Positions 46,166 through 54,056 of a DNA stretch of 64,000 nt are shown here, piece after piece. The stretch's first letter is position 1. Every line of letters starts with the position of its first letter. The translations under genes and the position numbers were made by a program. The notes under the pieces are model-generated. The model did not search any database, was not told the origin of the DNA, and saw only the letters and a list, made by a program, of their open reading frames with translations. The DNA comes from SAR86 cluster bacterium SAR86E (GTDB lineage: Bacteria > Pseudomonadota > Gammaproteobacteria > Magnimaribacterales > D2472), in assembly GCA_000307935.1 (NCBI GenBank), contig AMWX01000008.1, forward strand, positions 124,001-188,000, given 5' to 3'.

Positions 46166-47587
46166 ATGCGTTCACATTATTGCGGGGACATTAATAATTC
46201 AAATATAGCTAGCGAAGTTGAAATTTCTGGCTGGGTTCATAAAAGAAGAGATCATGGCGGTGTAATTTTCTTAGATATCCGTGATTTACACGGGATAGTT
46301 CAGGTTGTTTTTAACCCTGATATTAAAGAGGTTTTTGACTTAGCTGATTCATGCAGAAGTGAGTATGTTGTTAATGTAAAAGGCTTGGTTCGTAAAAGAA
46401 TTGAAGGTGCTATAAACCCAAAAATGGCTACTGGTGAAATTGAAATCGAAGCCAAAGAAATTAAAATTTTTAGTGAAGCTGTTACACCTCAGTTTCCTTT
46501 GGATGACTATCAAGAGGTTAGTGAAGATGTAAGATTAAAGCATAGATTTATCGATCTCAGGCGACCTGATGTTAGTCAAAAACTTGTTAAAAGATCTAAA
46601 ATAAATTCAAAAATAAGGTCAATTCTTGAGAAAAATAACTTCCATGAGATTGAAACTCCAATTTTAACAAGAGCAACTCCAGAGGGAGCAAGGGATTACT
46701 TGGTACCTAGCAGAGTTCATCCAGGTGAGTTCTTTGCTCTCCCACAATCACCTCAACTTTTTAAGCAACTATTAATGATAGGAGGTTTAGACAAATATTA
46801 TCAAATAGCTAAGTGTTTTAGGGATGAGGATTTACGTGCAGATCGTCAGCCAGAGTTTACACAGGTAGATATCGAGGCTTCATTTGTAACGACTGAGGAT
46901 ATCATTAGGCTTGGAGAGGATATGATTCTTTCTTTGTTAAGCAATTTTACTGACTATAAAAAAACGACAGTTCCTAGAATTACATACAAAGAATCTATTA
47001 AAAAATATGGCTGTGATAAACCTGATCTAAGAATCCCATTAGAGTTACAAGATATATCTGAGTTGGTAAAAAATGAGGATTTTAAAGTATTCTCTGGGCC
47101 TGCAAATGATAAGGAATCCAGGGTTGTTGCATTAAAAGTACCTGGAGCCGCATCTATGACAAGGAAAAAAATAGATGCATATACTGATTATGTAGCGAAG
47201 CTTGGTGCAAAGGGTCTCGCATATATCAAAGTAGTTGAACTGAACAAAGAGAACGGATTGCAATCACCAATATTGAAATTTTTTCAAAAAGAAACAATTG
47301 ATTCAATTATTGCATCCTTAGATGTATCCAATGATGACATGATTTTTTTTGGCGCCGGAAAGGAAAATATTGTTAATCTTTCTATGAGCTCTCTTATTAA
47401 AAGGCTAGGTGAAGATCTTGGTCTGATAAATGCATCTTGGGCGCCATGTTGGATTATTGATTTTCCTATGTTTGAGAGGAACAAGGAAAATAACCTTACA
47501 TCGTTACATCATCCCTTTACATTACCCGCAGTATCAGTAGATGAACTAAAAGCTGATCCAGATAAAACCTTAAGCGACCGTCACTGA
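46166..47587 (+). CDS. aspS: Aspartyl-tRNA synthetase, 3' end lost at a sequence junction
   Basis: The N-terminal OB-fold anticodon-binding domain (SGWVHKRRDHGGVIFLDIRD) and the start of the class II core are intact: ETPILTRATPEGARDYLVPSR, FALPQSPQLFKQLLM, KCFRDEDLRADRQPEFTQ, and the bacterial insertion domain up to FPMFERNKE and HHPFT. After KADPDKTLSD the frame ends RH-stop. Normal bacterial AspRS has ~590 residues, so ~120, including motif 3 (GLDR) and the ATP-binding end, are missing. True aspS sequence ends at about 47,577. As written the product could not charge tRNA; because the enzyme is essential, a misjoin is the first suspicion. Confidence 0.9.
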   Translation: MRSHYCGDINNSNIASEVEISGWVHKRRDHGGVIFLDIRDLHGIVQVVFNPDIKEVFDLADSCRSEYVVNVKGLVRKRIEGAINPKMATGEIEIEAKEIKIFSEAVTPQFPLDDYQEVSEDVRLKHRFIDLRRPDVSQKLVKRSKINSKIRSILEKNNFHEIETPILTRATPEGARDYLVPSRVHPGEFFALPQSPQLFKQLLMIGGLDKYYQIAKCFRDEDLRADRQPEFTQVDIEASFVTTEDIIRLGEDMILSLLSNFTDYKKTTVPRITYKESIKKYGCDKPDLRIPLELQDISELVKNEDFKVFSGPANDKESRVVALKVPGAASMTRKKIDAYTDYVAKLGAKGLAYIKVVELNKENGLQSPILKFFQKETIDSIIASLDVSNDDMIFFGAGKENIVNLSMSSLIKRLGEDLGLINASWAPCWIIDFPMFERNKENNLTSLHHPFTLPAVSVDELKADPDKTLSDRH

Positions 47588-49682
47588 GAACTGTTTTCCA
47601 ACCAAATTCATAATTGGTCACTTCATCTGATTCAGTAATAGGTGGAACGGTATATTTTCCATCAGGCGTAGAATCACCACCAGGTCGATTCAAAAGTCCG
47701 GGTCTAAAACCCTCTGACCAAGTGAGGTAGTACATAATGTCTTCAGATGGATTCCAAGAGTAAGTAATTTTTCCAATCACCCCATCAGTCTCAGCTTTAT
47801 CAGGATAATCCATTGCATCTAATGCAGGATTACCTGAACTGCCTCCAGGCCCATTGTATTTATTGGAAAGGTTAGTTCCAAATCTTTGGCGATCATTATG
47901 AGCAGCTAATCCAGGCACAAATCCAGTAGAAAATGAGGAGTTGGCACTTCCTTCCAAGTCCACTTCAATATCGTACCAACGTGCGCCAACCGTCAGCTCA
48001 GATGTTTCTGATACATCGACACTTAGCTCACCGAAAACACCTTGTTGCTTATCAGTCCTTCTTACATCATTAACAAACATGACAGGGGGAGCATACGGTC
48101 CCCTACCTGAATGCCAGCCAGCACCAGCATTTGAGCTGCTTCCAGTTAGCGGAACACCTGTGACTGAGGTATCTGTAAGCGCATAATTAAGCCCATAGCC
48201 TATATCACTTACAAGCGCGCCTGGATAAGTAAACATATTGTGCTCTGTTAACTCAAGATCACTAAAAAATACTCCGGCAGTAAGACTCATGGTGTCATTG
48301 ATTGGAGCATTAACTCTGAGTTCATGGGTTTGAACTTCAGATTCAACTATTGAATCTACATACATATCTGGCGCTCCACAATCACCATATGGAAGACCTG
48401 TATATGGAGCGGGAACTTTAGCTGGGTCACTGTTTGCATATGTGACGTAATAATCACAAATGTAGTATGGGAGATACTGACCCACAAAAAGATAGTCAGT
48501 ATAGTCAATTCTTTGATCAGAGCGTCTGTCAGTATAAGCACCAGCATAGACAACCTCCAAATCACCGATTGATCCTTCTAAGGTTAAGCTTAAATTATCA
48601 AATTCATCAGCAATGCTGTCATCATGATATCTCTTTACTTCTAGATCTCCCAGGGTTGGATCTGCAAAAAAGACCCCATCAGATTCGATGGTTTGATTGG
48701 CAACGCTAACTAAAGCATCCCAATTATCATTCAGCTCAGTTTTAATGCTTGCTCTGAAGCCATGATAAGTTGATGTGTTGACATCATCTTCAACAATTGC
48801 ATTTGCACTTTGTCTGGTCACACCTGTTAAATCAGCATTTGCTCTCCAACCATCTCTTGAAGAAGCAACAGGTAAGCCATTGGATCTTACAGTACCAGCT
48901 GGTCTCCAAGCTGCAGATTGACTGACATCTACCGACCCAGCAACCTGATCAATGTATCCGCCCCTTTCATCACGATATGCAACAAATCTTAAAGCCGAAG
49001 AATCACTCAAAGGTACATTAGACATGTATTCAACCTTAGAGCCTACATCACCGTCAGGCATGTATCTTCTTTCAATTTCTAAACTGCTAGCTGATTCACC
49101 AATAACAGGTTTATTTGTAATCAGCCTAACAACACCAGCTTGTGAGCTTGCACCAAATAAAGTTCCTTGAGGTCCTGACAATACCTCAATACGAGAAACA
49201 TCTGCAGCATAAACATCAAGATTTCTGCCCGGATAAGCAAGCGGTTGCTCATCTAAATAAAAAGATACGTTTGGAGCCAAACCCCCAACACCGGCAGTTG
49301 TTAAATTTGGGGTAGTTGATGCTAAACCTCTTATATAAATGGTACTTTGACCAGGCCCCGATCCACCTGCTGTGACACCAGGTAACTGTAAAAGATAGTC
49401 CTCAAAAACATTGATTCCTTTCTCTTCAAGAGTTTCTTCCCTCAATGCAGAGACAGAAAGTGGAACATCTTGCAGGCTTTCAGTTCGCTTTCGAGCTGTC
49501 ACCACCACCTCTTCAACCGTCGCTTGAGTTTGCGCAGCTATATATCCACTGAATGCAGAGGCATTAACAATTGCCATCGCAGACAAAGATGGAATTATCT
49601 TCTGAGTAATTTTGTTAACAGTAGCCTTGCTAAAGATATTTTTTATTTTATTTAAATAGTTACTTTTCATAGTATTCAGCAT
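47517..49682 (-). CDS. TonB-dependent outer membrane receptor, 3' end lost at the same junction
   Basis: A long signal region (residues ~25-52) precedes the TonB box EEVVVTARKR at ~57. The plug domain follows (QDVPLSVSAL, GLLPG-like LQLPGVTAG, YIRGLAS, VLSGPQGTLFGASSQAGVVRLIT). Beta strands of the barrel run to NYEFGWKTVLSDGRLRF at about residue 706. After that the frame reads antisense aspS (YLDQLLVHLL...) and stops. Receptors of this subtype continue ~100-250 residues further, ending in an aromatic. Real receptor sequence is therefore ~47,565-49,682. The ligand is unknown; such receptors take up siderophores, vitamins, glycans or lipids. It diverges from a BCCT transporter. Confidence 0.9.
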   Translation of the reverse strand: MLNTMKSNYLNKIKNIFSKATVNKITQKIIPSLSAMAIVNASAFSGYIAAQTQATVEEVVVTARKRTESLQDVPLSVSALREETLEEKGINVFEDYLLQLPGVTAGGSGPGQSTIYIRGLASTTPNLTTAGVGGLAPNVSFYLDEQPLAYPGRNLDVYAADVSRIEVLSGPQGTLFGASSQAGVVRLITNKPVIGESASSLEIERRYMPDGDVGSKVEYMSNVPLSDSSALRFVAYRDERGGYIDQVAGSVDVSQSAAWRPAGTVRSNGLPVASSRDGWRANADLTGVTRQSANAIVEDDVNTSTYHGFRASIKTELNDNWDALVSVANQTIESDGVFFADPTLGDLEVKRYHDDSIADEFDNLSLTLEGSIGDLEVVYAGAYTDRRSDQRIDYTDYLFVGQYLPYYICDYYVTYANSDPAKVPAPYTGLPYGDCGAPDMYVDSIVESEVQTHELRVNAPINDTMSLTAGVFFSDLELTEHNMFTYPGALVSDIGYGLNYALTDTSVTGVPLTGSSSNAGAGWHSGRGPYAPPVMFVNDVRRTDKQQGVFGELSVDVSETSELTVGARWYDIEVDLEGSANSSFSTGFVPGLAAHNDRQRFGTNLSNKYNGPGGSSGNPALDAMDYPDKAETDGVIGKITYSWNPSEDIMYYLTWSEGFRPGLLNRPGGDSTPDGKYTVPPITESDEVTNYEFGWKTVLSDGRLRFYLDQLLVHLLILRVM
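47565..47577. other. Junction between two unrelated gene fragments with ~13 bp microhomology
   Basis: The bases AAACCTTAAGCGA (47565-47577) read as KTLSD in aspS on the plus strand and as part of SDGRLRF in the receptor on the minus strand, and both readings fit their families. Left of it only aspS makes sense; right of it only the receptor does. This is the pattern expected when two sequences are joined at a short shared word. Confidence 0.8.
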
Positions 49683-49848
49683 GATATTCCCCCAAGGGAT
49701 TAAATAGATTTAGAGTTGATTAATGGACTGGAAGCGGTTATGAATCCTGCTTCTTTGATTTGATTTGCTTAAGCCGTAACTTAAGTTTTTTAAAAACATA
49801 CTAAGACCATAACAAATGAAATCAATGTTTTTAACTAAATATGAAAAA

Positions 49849-49887
49849 AACAGCATTTATTTTCAATTTAAAGCATTTAATGCTGTT
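49849..49887. repeat. Inverted repeat upstream of the BCCT transporter
   Basis: AACAGCATT (49849-49857) and AATGCTGTT (49879-49887) are perfectly complementary with a 21-base spacer, in the 226 bp gap between the divergent receptor and transporter genes. It could be an operator or an mRNA structure. No T-run follows it, so it is unlikely to be a terminator. Confidence 0.45.
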
Positions 49888-49908
49888 CTTGAGTAGACTG
49901 ACTTCGCA

Positions 49909-51411
49909 ATGTTTAAAAATATAGCGCCCAAACGCTTTCTATTTTCAATCCTAGTCATTACTTCGTTTATTGGAATTACGCTTGCCAATCTAAATCAAGC
50001 TGATAGCTTATTTGCAAATCTCCAGAAAGAAATTTCTGACAACCTTGGCTGGTTGATTATTTTAGCAGCAAATGCAATTTTGATATTTGTAATATTTCTG
50101 GCATTTAGCAAACATAAAAATGTGATTCTGGGAGGAGCGGATGCAAGACCTGAGTTTTCAAATATTAACTGGATCGCTATGTTGTTTAGCGCTGGATTAG
50201 GTATAGGCCTTCTGTTCTATGGTGTTGCAGAGCCCATTTTACATTTAAGTTCTGATGTAATACATCCAGTTGATGCTGAGTTTGCAGATCGAGCCAATCT
50301 TGCCATGAACTTTACATACCTGCACTGGGGCTTTCATGGTTGGTCAATATACGCCGTGGTTGGACTTTGTTTTGCATACTTTACGTTTAATAAAAATAAA
50401 CCTTTTAGAATAAGCTCATTTTTTTCTGGCAGCCTCACCGATCGAGTTTGGGGTCGAGTCTCTCTTGATGTGATTGCAATCATAGCGACCATTTTTGGAA
50501 TAGCGACCTCGCTTGGTCTTGGAGCTAACCAAATTAACTCAGGTCTTGGATACATGGGTGTTCTCGATGAAAGCTTTAGCAGCACAGTAGGCATTATTAT
50601 TTTTATTACAATCCTTGGATTGATCAGCGTGGTGCTTGGTCTCAAGACTGGAATTAAAAGATTGTCTCAAATCAACATGATTTTATGCTCATTGTTTCTT
50701 TTATTTATCTTTTTTGCTGGGCCGTCTGCCTACATTCTTGATGGCATTATTCAAAATATTGGTTCGTATCTTCAGAAGATCTTAATTCTATCCTCGAGCA
50801 CTCAGGGATATGCTGATTCGGCATGGCAAAATAGCTGGACTCTTTTTTATTATTCATGGTGGTTTGCCTGGTCTCCATTTGTTGGACTATTTATCGCGCG
50901 AATTTCATACGGTAGATCGATTCAAGAATTTTTATTAGGAGTGGTACTTGTGCCCTCTATATTGGTATTCATTTGGATGGGCGTTTTTGGTAATGCTGCT
51001 TTAAATCAGGAGTTTCTGGAGCCAGGCTCGCTCAGCACAGCAATTAACAATGATATTACGATCTCTTTGTTCGTATTTCTTGAACAATTCCCATATGCAC
51101 CTGTGTTAATGGGTTTATCAATATTAATTATATTAACTTTTTTTGTAACTTCTTCAGATTCAGGTGCATTGGTTACATCAATGCTAACTGCCGCAAACAA
51201 TGAAAGCGCGCAAGAAGAACCGCCGATGACGCTGAGGGTAATATGGGCTCTATCTTTGGGTGTTATAGCAATTGTACTTTTAGCGGGAGGAGGGCTGAGT
51301 GCACTTCAAACCTCAGTGATTGTCACTGGCGCTCCTTTTGCAATTCTAATTTTCTTTGCTTGCAAAAATTTATTAAACAATCTTAATGAACAATCTAACT
51401 CATTAGATTGA
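49909..51411 (+). CDS. BCCT-family betaine/carnitine/choline transporter
   Basis: Twelve hydrophobic segments are expected in this 500-residue permease. Family signatures are NWIAMLFSAGLGIGLLFYGVAEP (residues ~82-105) and SWWFAWSPFVGLFIARISYGRSIQEF (~325-350), whose tryptophans form the substrate cage for trimethylammonium compounds. The glycine-rich unwound helix (SAGLGIGLLFYG) resembles sodium-coupled members such as BetP. Substrates may be glycine betaine, choline, carnitine or DMSP; the sequence alone does not decide. The long regulatory C-terminus of BetP is absent. Confidence 0.92.
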   Translation: MFKNIAPKRFLFSILVITSFIGITLANLNQADSLFANLQKEISDNLGWLIILAANAILIFVIFLAFSKHKNVILGGADARPEFSNINWIAMLFSAGLGIGLLFYGVAEPILHLSSDVIHPVDAEFADRANLAMNFTYLHWGFHGWSIYAVVGLCFAYFTFNKNKPFRISSFFSGSLTDRVWGRVSLDVIAIIATIFGIATSLGLGANQINSGLGYMGVLDESFSSTVGIIIFITILGLISVVLGLKTGIKRLSQINMILCSLFLLFIFFAGPSAYILDGIIQNIGSYLQKILILSSSTQGYADSAWQNSWTLFYYSWWFAWSPFVGLFIARISYGRSIQEFLLGVVLVPSILVFIWMGVFGNAALNQEFLEPGSLSTAINNDITISLFVFLEQFPYAPVLMGLSILIILTFFVTSSDSGALVTSMLTAANNESAQEEPPMTLRVIWALSLGVIAIVLLAGGGLSALQTSVIVTGAPFAILIFFACKNLLNNLNEQSNSLD

Positions 51412-51414
51412 CTG

Positions 51415-51666
51415 CTAATCTGAAGATTGTTCCATTGACACAAGATAAATAACCCCAAATAAAAAAGTCATGGTGAATGCTTTTATGGGTGCATCGGATG
51501 AACTTAATATTCTCTTGCGGAGAAGAATACACTCAACCAAATGTGAAATTAATAAGAGCCAAAAAATAAAAGTTGAGAAATAAAAAAGAAATCCTTTAAA
51601 GGGTTGGAAAAAATTAATGATGCCCATAGACCATAAAACCAGTGGAATAAGATAACGAACTTTCAT
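51415..51666 (-). CDS. Small inner membrane protein, possibly DUF1145-like
   Basis: An 83-residue protein with three predicted membrane stretches: residues ~5-20, ~25-47 (FLFYFSTFIFWLLLISHLVECILL) and ~63-77 (AFTMTFLFGVIYL). The HLVECILLRKRI segment and TFLFG near the C-terminus recall the DUF1145/YhhL group of unknown function, but I am not certain. It is convergent with the BCCT gene, with 3 bp between stops, and preceded by a long non-coding gap. Confidence 0.6.
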   Translation of the reverse strand: MKVRYLIPLVLWSMGIINFFQPFKGFLFYFSTFIFWLLLISHLVECILLRKRILSSSDAPIKAFTMTFLFGVIYLVSMEQSSD

Positions 51667-51830
51667 AAATACATATTAAAGAATCTTGATGATCGTGACT
51701 ATCAATAAAAATCAATAACATATTCTGAATCAGTCCTAGCCTGGAGATATCCTTTGTTTATTTAAAATTTTAATCTGCTAATTGGCATCAAAATTGCAAC
51801 TACCGATATTGTAAATTTTTGGGATTAGTA
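51667..51830. other. Intergenic region between small genes
   Basis: This begins the longest sparsely coding stretch of the window (51,667-52,384). No RNA gene or strong terminator was seen. A possible weak promoter for the 34-codon ORF is TTGGCA at 51782-51787 and GATATT 17 bp later. Confidence 0.4.
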
Positions 51831-51935
51831 ATGTTAGATTATATTAATAAGTTAATTGTTTTTTGCTCTGATTATCCTTCATGGTCAGTGGCTTTCTTTG
51901 TCTGCGGTTTTATAATGGGCGAAGTATATTTCTAG
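51831..51935 (+). CDS. Possible 34-residue membrane peptide
   Basis: This ORF is too short for the supplied track. It reads ATG at 51831 to TAG at 51935: MLDYINKLIVFCSD, then YPSWSVAFFVCGFIMGEVYF. A hydrophobic stretch (WSVAFFVCGFIMG) of ~13-16 residues suggests a single membrane segment. A weak GGGA lies ~9 bp before the ATG. No family is recognised. Its composition is plausible for a small membrane protein, but a chance ORF of this length is not rare. Confidence 0.3.
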   Translation: MLDYINKLIVFCSDYPSWSVAFFVCGFIMGEVYF

Positions 51936-52006
51936 AATCTTTAATTCTTGATAGAACATTTAGATAAATTCACTGTCTGGAAGATTGTGAGTAAAGTTGA
52001 TGAATT

Positions 52007-52022
52007 ACTTAAACTTTTAAGT
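52007..52022. repeat. Palindrome upstream of the 61-codon gene
   Basis: ACTTAA-ACTT-TTAAGT is a perfect 6 bp inverted repeat with a 4-base loop, ending 31 bp before the ATG at 52054. A TATACT -10-like hexamer follows at about 52027-52032, so the palindrome would lie in the promoter spacer, where an operator could sit. Confidence 0.35.
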
Positions 52023-52053
52023 GTCATATACTTTTACATAACTAGGAGGTTTG

Positions 52054-52239
52054 ATGAAAGACTTAGAATTTATAAACGACCATAGAAAAAAACGAATATC
52101 TAAAGATTTAAATAAACAATTGCAAAAGCATACAGACCTTATTGCAATCAACTCAGAATTAATCCAATTATCTGGAACTAGCAGTCAAAAGATACAATTA
52201 ACTGAATTATTAAGAAAAATAAATAATCTCTATTTATAA
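52054..52239 (+). CDS. Hypothetical 61-residue charged helical protein
   Basis: A perfect Shine-Dalgarno AGGAGG (52044-52049) lies 4 bp before the ATG at 52054, the strongest ribosome binding site in this region; the track uses the TTG three bases earlier. The product is polar and helical (FINDHRKKRISKDLNKQLQKH, then SSQKIQLTELLRKINNLYL), with no signal peptide, cysteines or membrane segment. I recognise no family. The good translation signal makes a real gene likely. Confidence 0.6.
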   Translation: MKDLEFINDHRKKRISKDLNKQLQKHTDLIAINSELIQLSGTSSQKIQLTELLRKINNLYL

Positions 52240-52384
52240 AAAGTTTTTTTAAAATAAATTGAGTTTTAGATAAATTTGAATGCCATAGAAAAATATAAAA
52301 GAATTTTATATTTCTTTGCACTCCCCTTAGGTGACTTTATAAAACACGAAGTGTGACTACTGCATTTATTGTATATTTATATTT
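52240..52384. other. Intergenic region before the ceramidase-like gene
   Basis: The 145 bp between the small gene and the ceramidase-like gene are AT-rich. A T-run (AAAAAGTTTTTTTAAAA) just after the 52239 stop may end transcription. No clear promoter pair was found for the downstream gene. Confidence 0.35.
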
Positions 52385-53881
52385 ATGAAAATTAACTTCC
52401 TTACATTAGTAACTGCTGGGATTCTTTTACTTGCTCGAGTTGAAGCAGGAGAATTCCAGGTTGGATTTGCACAGCTCTCAATTACTCCCGACCTGATAGA
52501 TCAATGGGTCGACATAAACAATGATGCCCAATTTGATCCTGATATTGATCTATGGACAGATGTTAATGGTAATGAAAAATTTGATGCTGTGTGGATGGCA
52601 GGTTTTCAAAAAAAACGACCTGCGCAAGGCATAAAAGACGACCTTATGGCAGTGGCGGTAGTAATTGATGATGGTATAAATCGTATTGGGATTGTATCTG
52701 CTGATACGGTCGGCTTGATGCGTAAATTTGTAATTGATATTCGTGAAGCTGTGCCTACAAATTGGGGTTTAGATTATCTTATGGTGCATGCAACTCATAA
52801 TCATGAAGGTCCCGATACTCAAGGTCTTTGGGGGCCAGGTTTTTTTACCTCCGGCATTGATCCTGATTACATGGCGCAATTACAGCAAAATATACTAGAT
52901 GCACTAAGCGAAGCCATAGACAACTTAGAGCCCGCGCAGATGAGTATGGCGCGCATTCCAACAAATCCATTAACACCAATCAAAGATAAGCGTAAACCCA
53001 TCGTAATAGATGACGATATTCGAGCATTATTATTTAGCCGACCAGATGGTTCAGTGATAGGTACATTAATTAATTTTGGAATTCATGTAGAACTTGCTTG
53101 GGATAAAAATCTAGAATTAACAGCAGATGTGGCTGGCTATCTTAGAAGAGGACTCAGTGAGGGTATTTATTATGAGAACGAGCTATTGAAGCCTGGACTT
53201 GGTGGAACCACATTATGGCTTACAGGCAATATTGGAGGCTTAATGACTTCTGGGCCAGATGATGCCATCTATGATCCATTTTTAGAGAAAACTATTACTA
53301 AGCCAGGTCACTCCAAAGCTCGTACCTTTGGTTATAGTTTGGCAAACAGCGTCATTGATGCTTTCAATGAAAATAGTTTTGTGCCTAGTCCAGAACCAAC
53401 AATAACTTTCAGCGCCCTCGAGGTAGAATTAGGTATAGATAATTTCATGTTATCGTTGGGCACCCTGCTAGGTATTGTCGATAGCAGCCCCCAATTTCAT
53501 CTGATGCCACCATTCATTCGTTATCTCAGTGAAGTGGCATTCATTCAATTGGGAGATGCAACTATTACTGGCATTCCTGGCGAGCTATATCCAGAAATTG
53601 CTGTGGGTGGCATAGAAAATCCCAAAGGTGCTGATTACGCCATAGCACCTCAAGAAGTACCTCATTTGCGCAGTCAACTTCCGGGTAAATTAAATCTCAT
53701 GGTGAACTTGGCAAATGATGCTATCGGTTACATCATTCCAAAAAGTGAATGGGATAACGCCCCTCCCTGGATCTATGATGAGAATGATGAGACTTATGGC
53801 GAGGTTGTATCCTTGGGTCCAAATACTGCTCCAATTATTCACCAAACTGTAATCAAGTTAGCAGAAGAGTCAAAACCTTAA
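52385..53881 (+). CDS. Secreted neutral-ceramidase-like hydrolase
   Basis: A signal peptide covers residues ~1-22 (ending VEAGE). The motif ATHNHEGPDTQG (136-147) corresponds to the zinc- and substrate-binding HTHSGP region of neutral/alkaline non-lysosomal ceramidases. Other fits are GFAQLSITP near the N-terminus, NFGIHVEL (zinc His) near 250, and YIIPKSEWDNAPPW near 460. Known members hydrolyse the amide bond of ceramide. An unusual insert right after the N-terminal strand has two acidic loops, DINNDAQFD (43-51) and DVNGNEKFD (59-67), resembling calcium-binding loops. With 498 residues it lacks the C-terminal domain of full ceramidases (~640-670), so the natural substrate may be another amide or ester. 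Confidence 0.75.
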   Translation: MKINFLTLVTAGILLLARVEAGEFQVGFAQLSITPDLIDQWVDINNDAQFDPDIDLWTDVNGNEKFDAVWMAGFQKKRPAQGIKDDLMAVAVVIDDGINRIGIVSADTVGLMRKFVIDIREAVPTNWGLDYLMVHATHNHEGPDTQGLWGPGFFTSGIDPDYMAQLQQNILDALSEAIDNLEPAQMSMARIPTNPLTPIKDKRKPIVIDDDIRALLFSRPDGSVIGTLINFGIHVELAWDKNLELTADVAGYLRRGLSEGIYYENELLKPGLGGTTLWLTGNIGGLMTSGPDDAIYDPFLEKTITKPGHSKARTFGYSLANSVIDAFNENSFVPSPEPTITFSALEVELGIDNFMLSLGTLLGIVDSSPQFHLMPPFIRYLSEVAFIQLGDATITGIPGELYPEIAVGGIENPKGADYAIAPQEVPHLRSQLPGKLNLMVNLANDAIGYIIPKSEWDNAPPWIYDENDETYGEVVSLGPNTAPIIHQTVIKLAEESKP

Positions 53882-53896
53882 TTTGTTTTTGCCTTG

Positions 53897-53920
53897 AGAA
53901 GCCCTATTTAAAGGGCTTCT
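53897..53920. repeat. Strong GC-containing hairpin between the ceramidase-like gene and tRNA-Glu
   Basis: AGAAGCCCT (53897-53905) pairs perfectly with AGGGCTTCT (53912-53920) around a 6-base loop. It lies between convergent transcripts and probably ends one or both, but neither side has a following T-run in the needed orientation; on the plus strand the T5 run precedes the stem. Confidence 0.5.
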
Positions 53921-53928
53921 AGAGAAAT

Positions 53929-54004
53929 TGGCATCCCGTAGGGGAGTCGAACCCCTGTTGCCGAGATGAAAACCCGGTGTCCTAGGCCTCTAGACGAACG
54001 GGAC
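53929..54004 (-). tRNA. tRNA-Glu (anticodon UUC)
   Basis: The complement reads GTCCCGTTCGTCTAGAGG..., with the anticodon loop GTTTTCAT (TTC), T-arm GGGGTTCGACTCCCC, and an encoded 3' CCA. It is 76 nt long and matches the bacterial tRNA-Glu body closely. It stands alone rather than in an rRNA operon. Confidence 0.96.
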
Positions 54005-54016
54005 TAGATTGCGGCA

Positions 54017-54022
54017 ATTATA
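54017..54022 (-). promoter_or_regulatory. -10 element of tRNA-Glu
   Basis: On the minus strand TATAAT is followed by a GC-containing stretch (TGCCGC) and then the tRNA 12 bp downstream. A -35-like TTTTCA lies 17 bp upstream. Perfect -10 spacing to the tRNA supports use. Confidence 0.6.
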
Positions 54023-54056
54023 AAAGCTAATAAGTCTCTTGAAAAGGTTTAAATAC

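Noticed and set aside
47517-47564. C-terminal ~16 residues of the receptor ORF as real protein
   Set aside because: This stretch reads antisense to in-frame, conserved aspS codons, so it is an accident of the junction.
47570-47590. A simple frameshift in aspS
   Set aside because: Neither alternative frame after 47,577 continues the AspRS sequence; the downstream DNA encodes the receptor on the other strand.
53897-53920. Classical rho-independent terminator
   Set aside because: The stem is strong, but no T-run follows it on either strand, so it is listed only as an inverted repeat.
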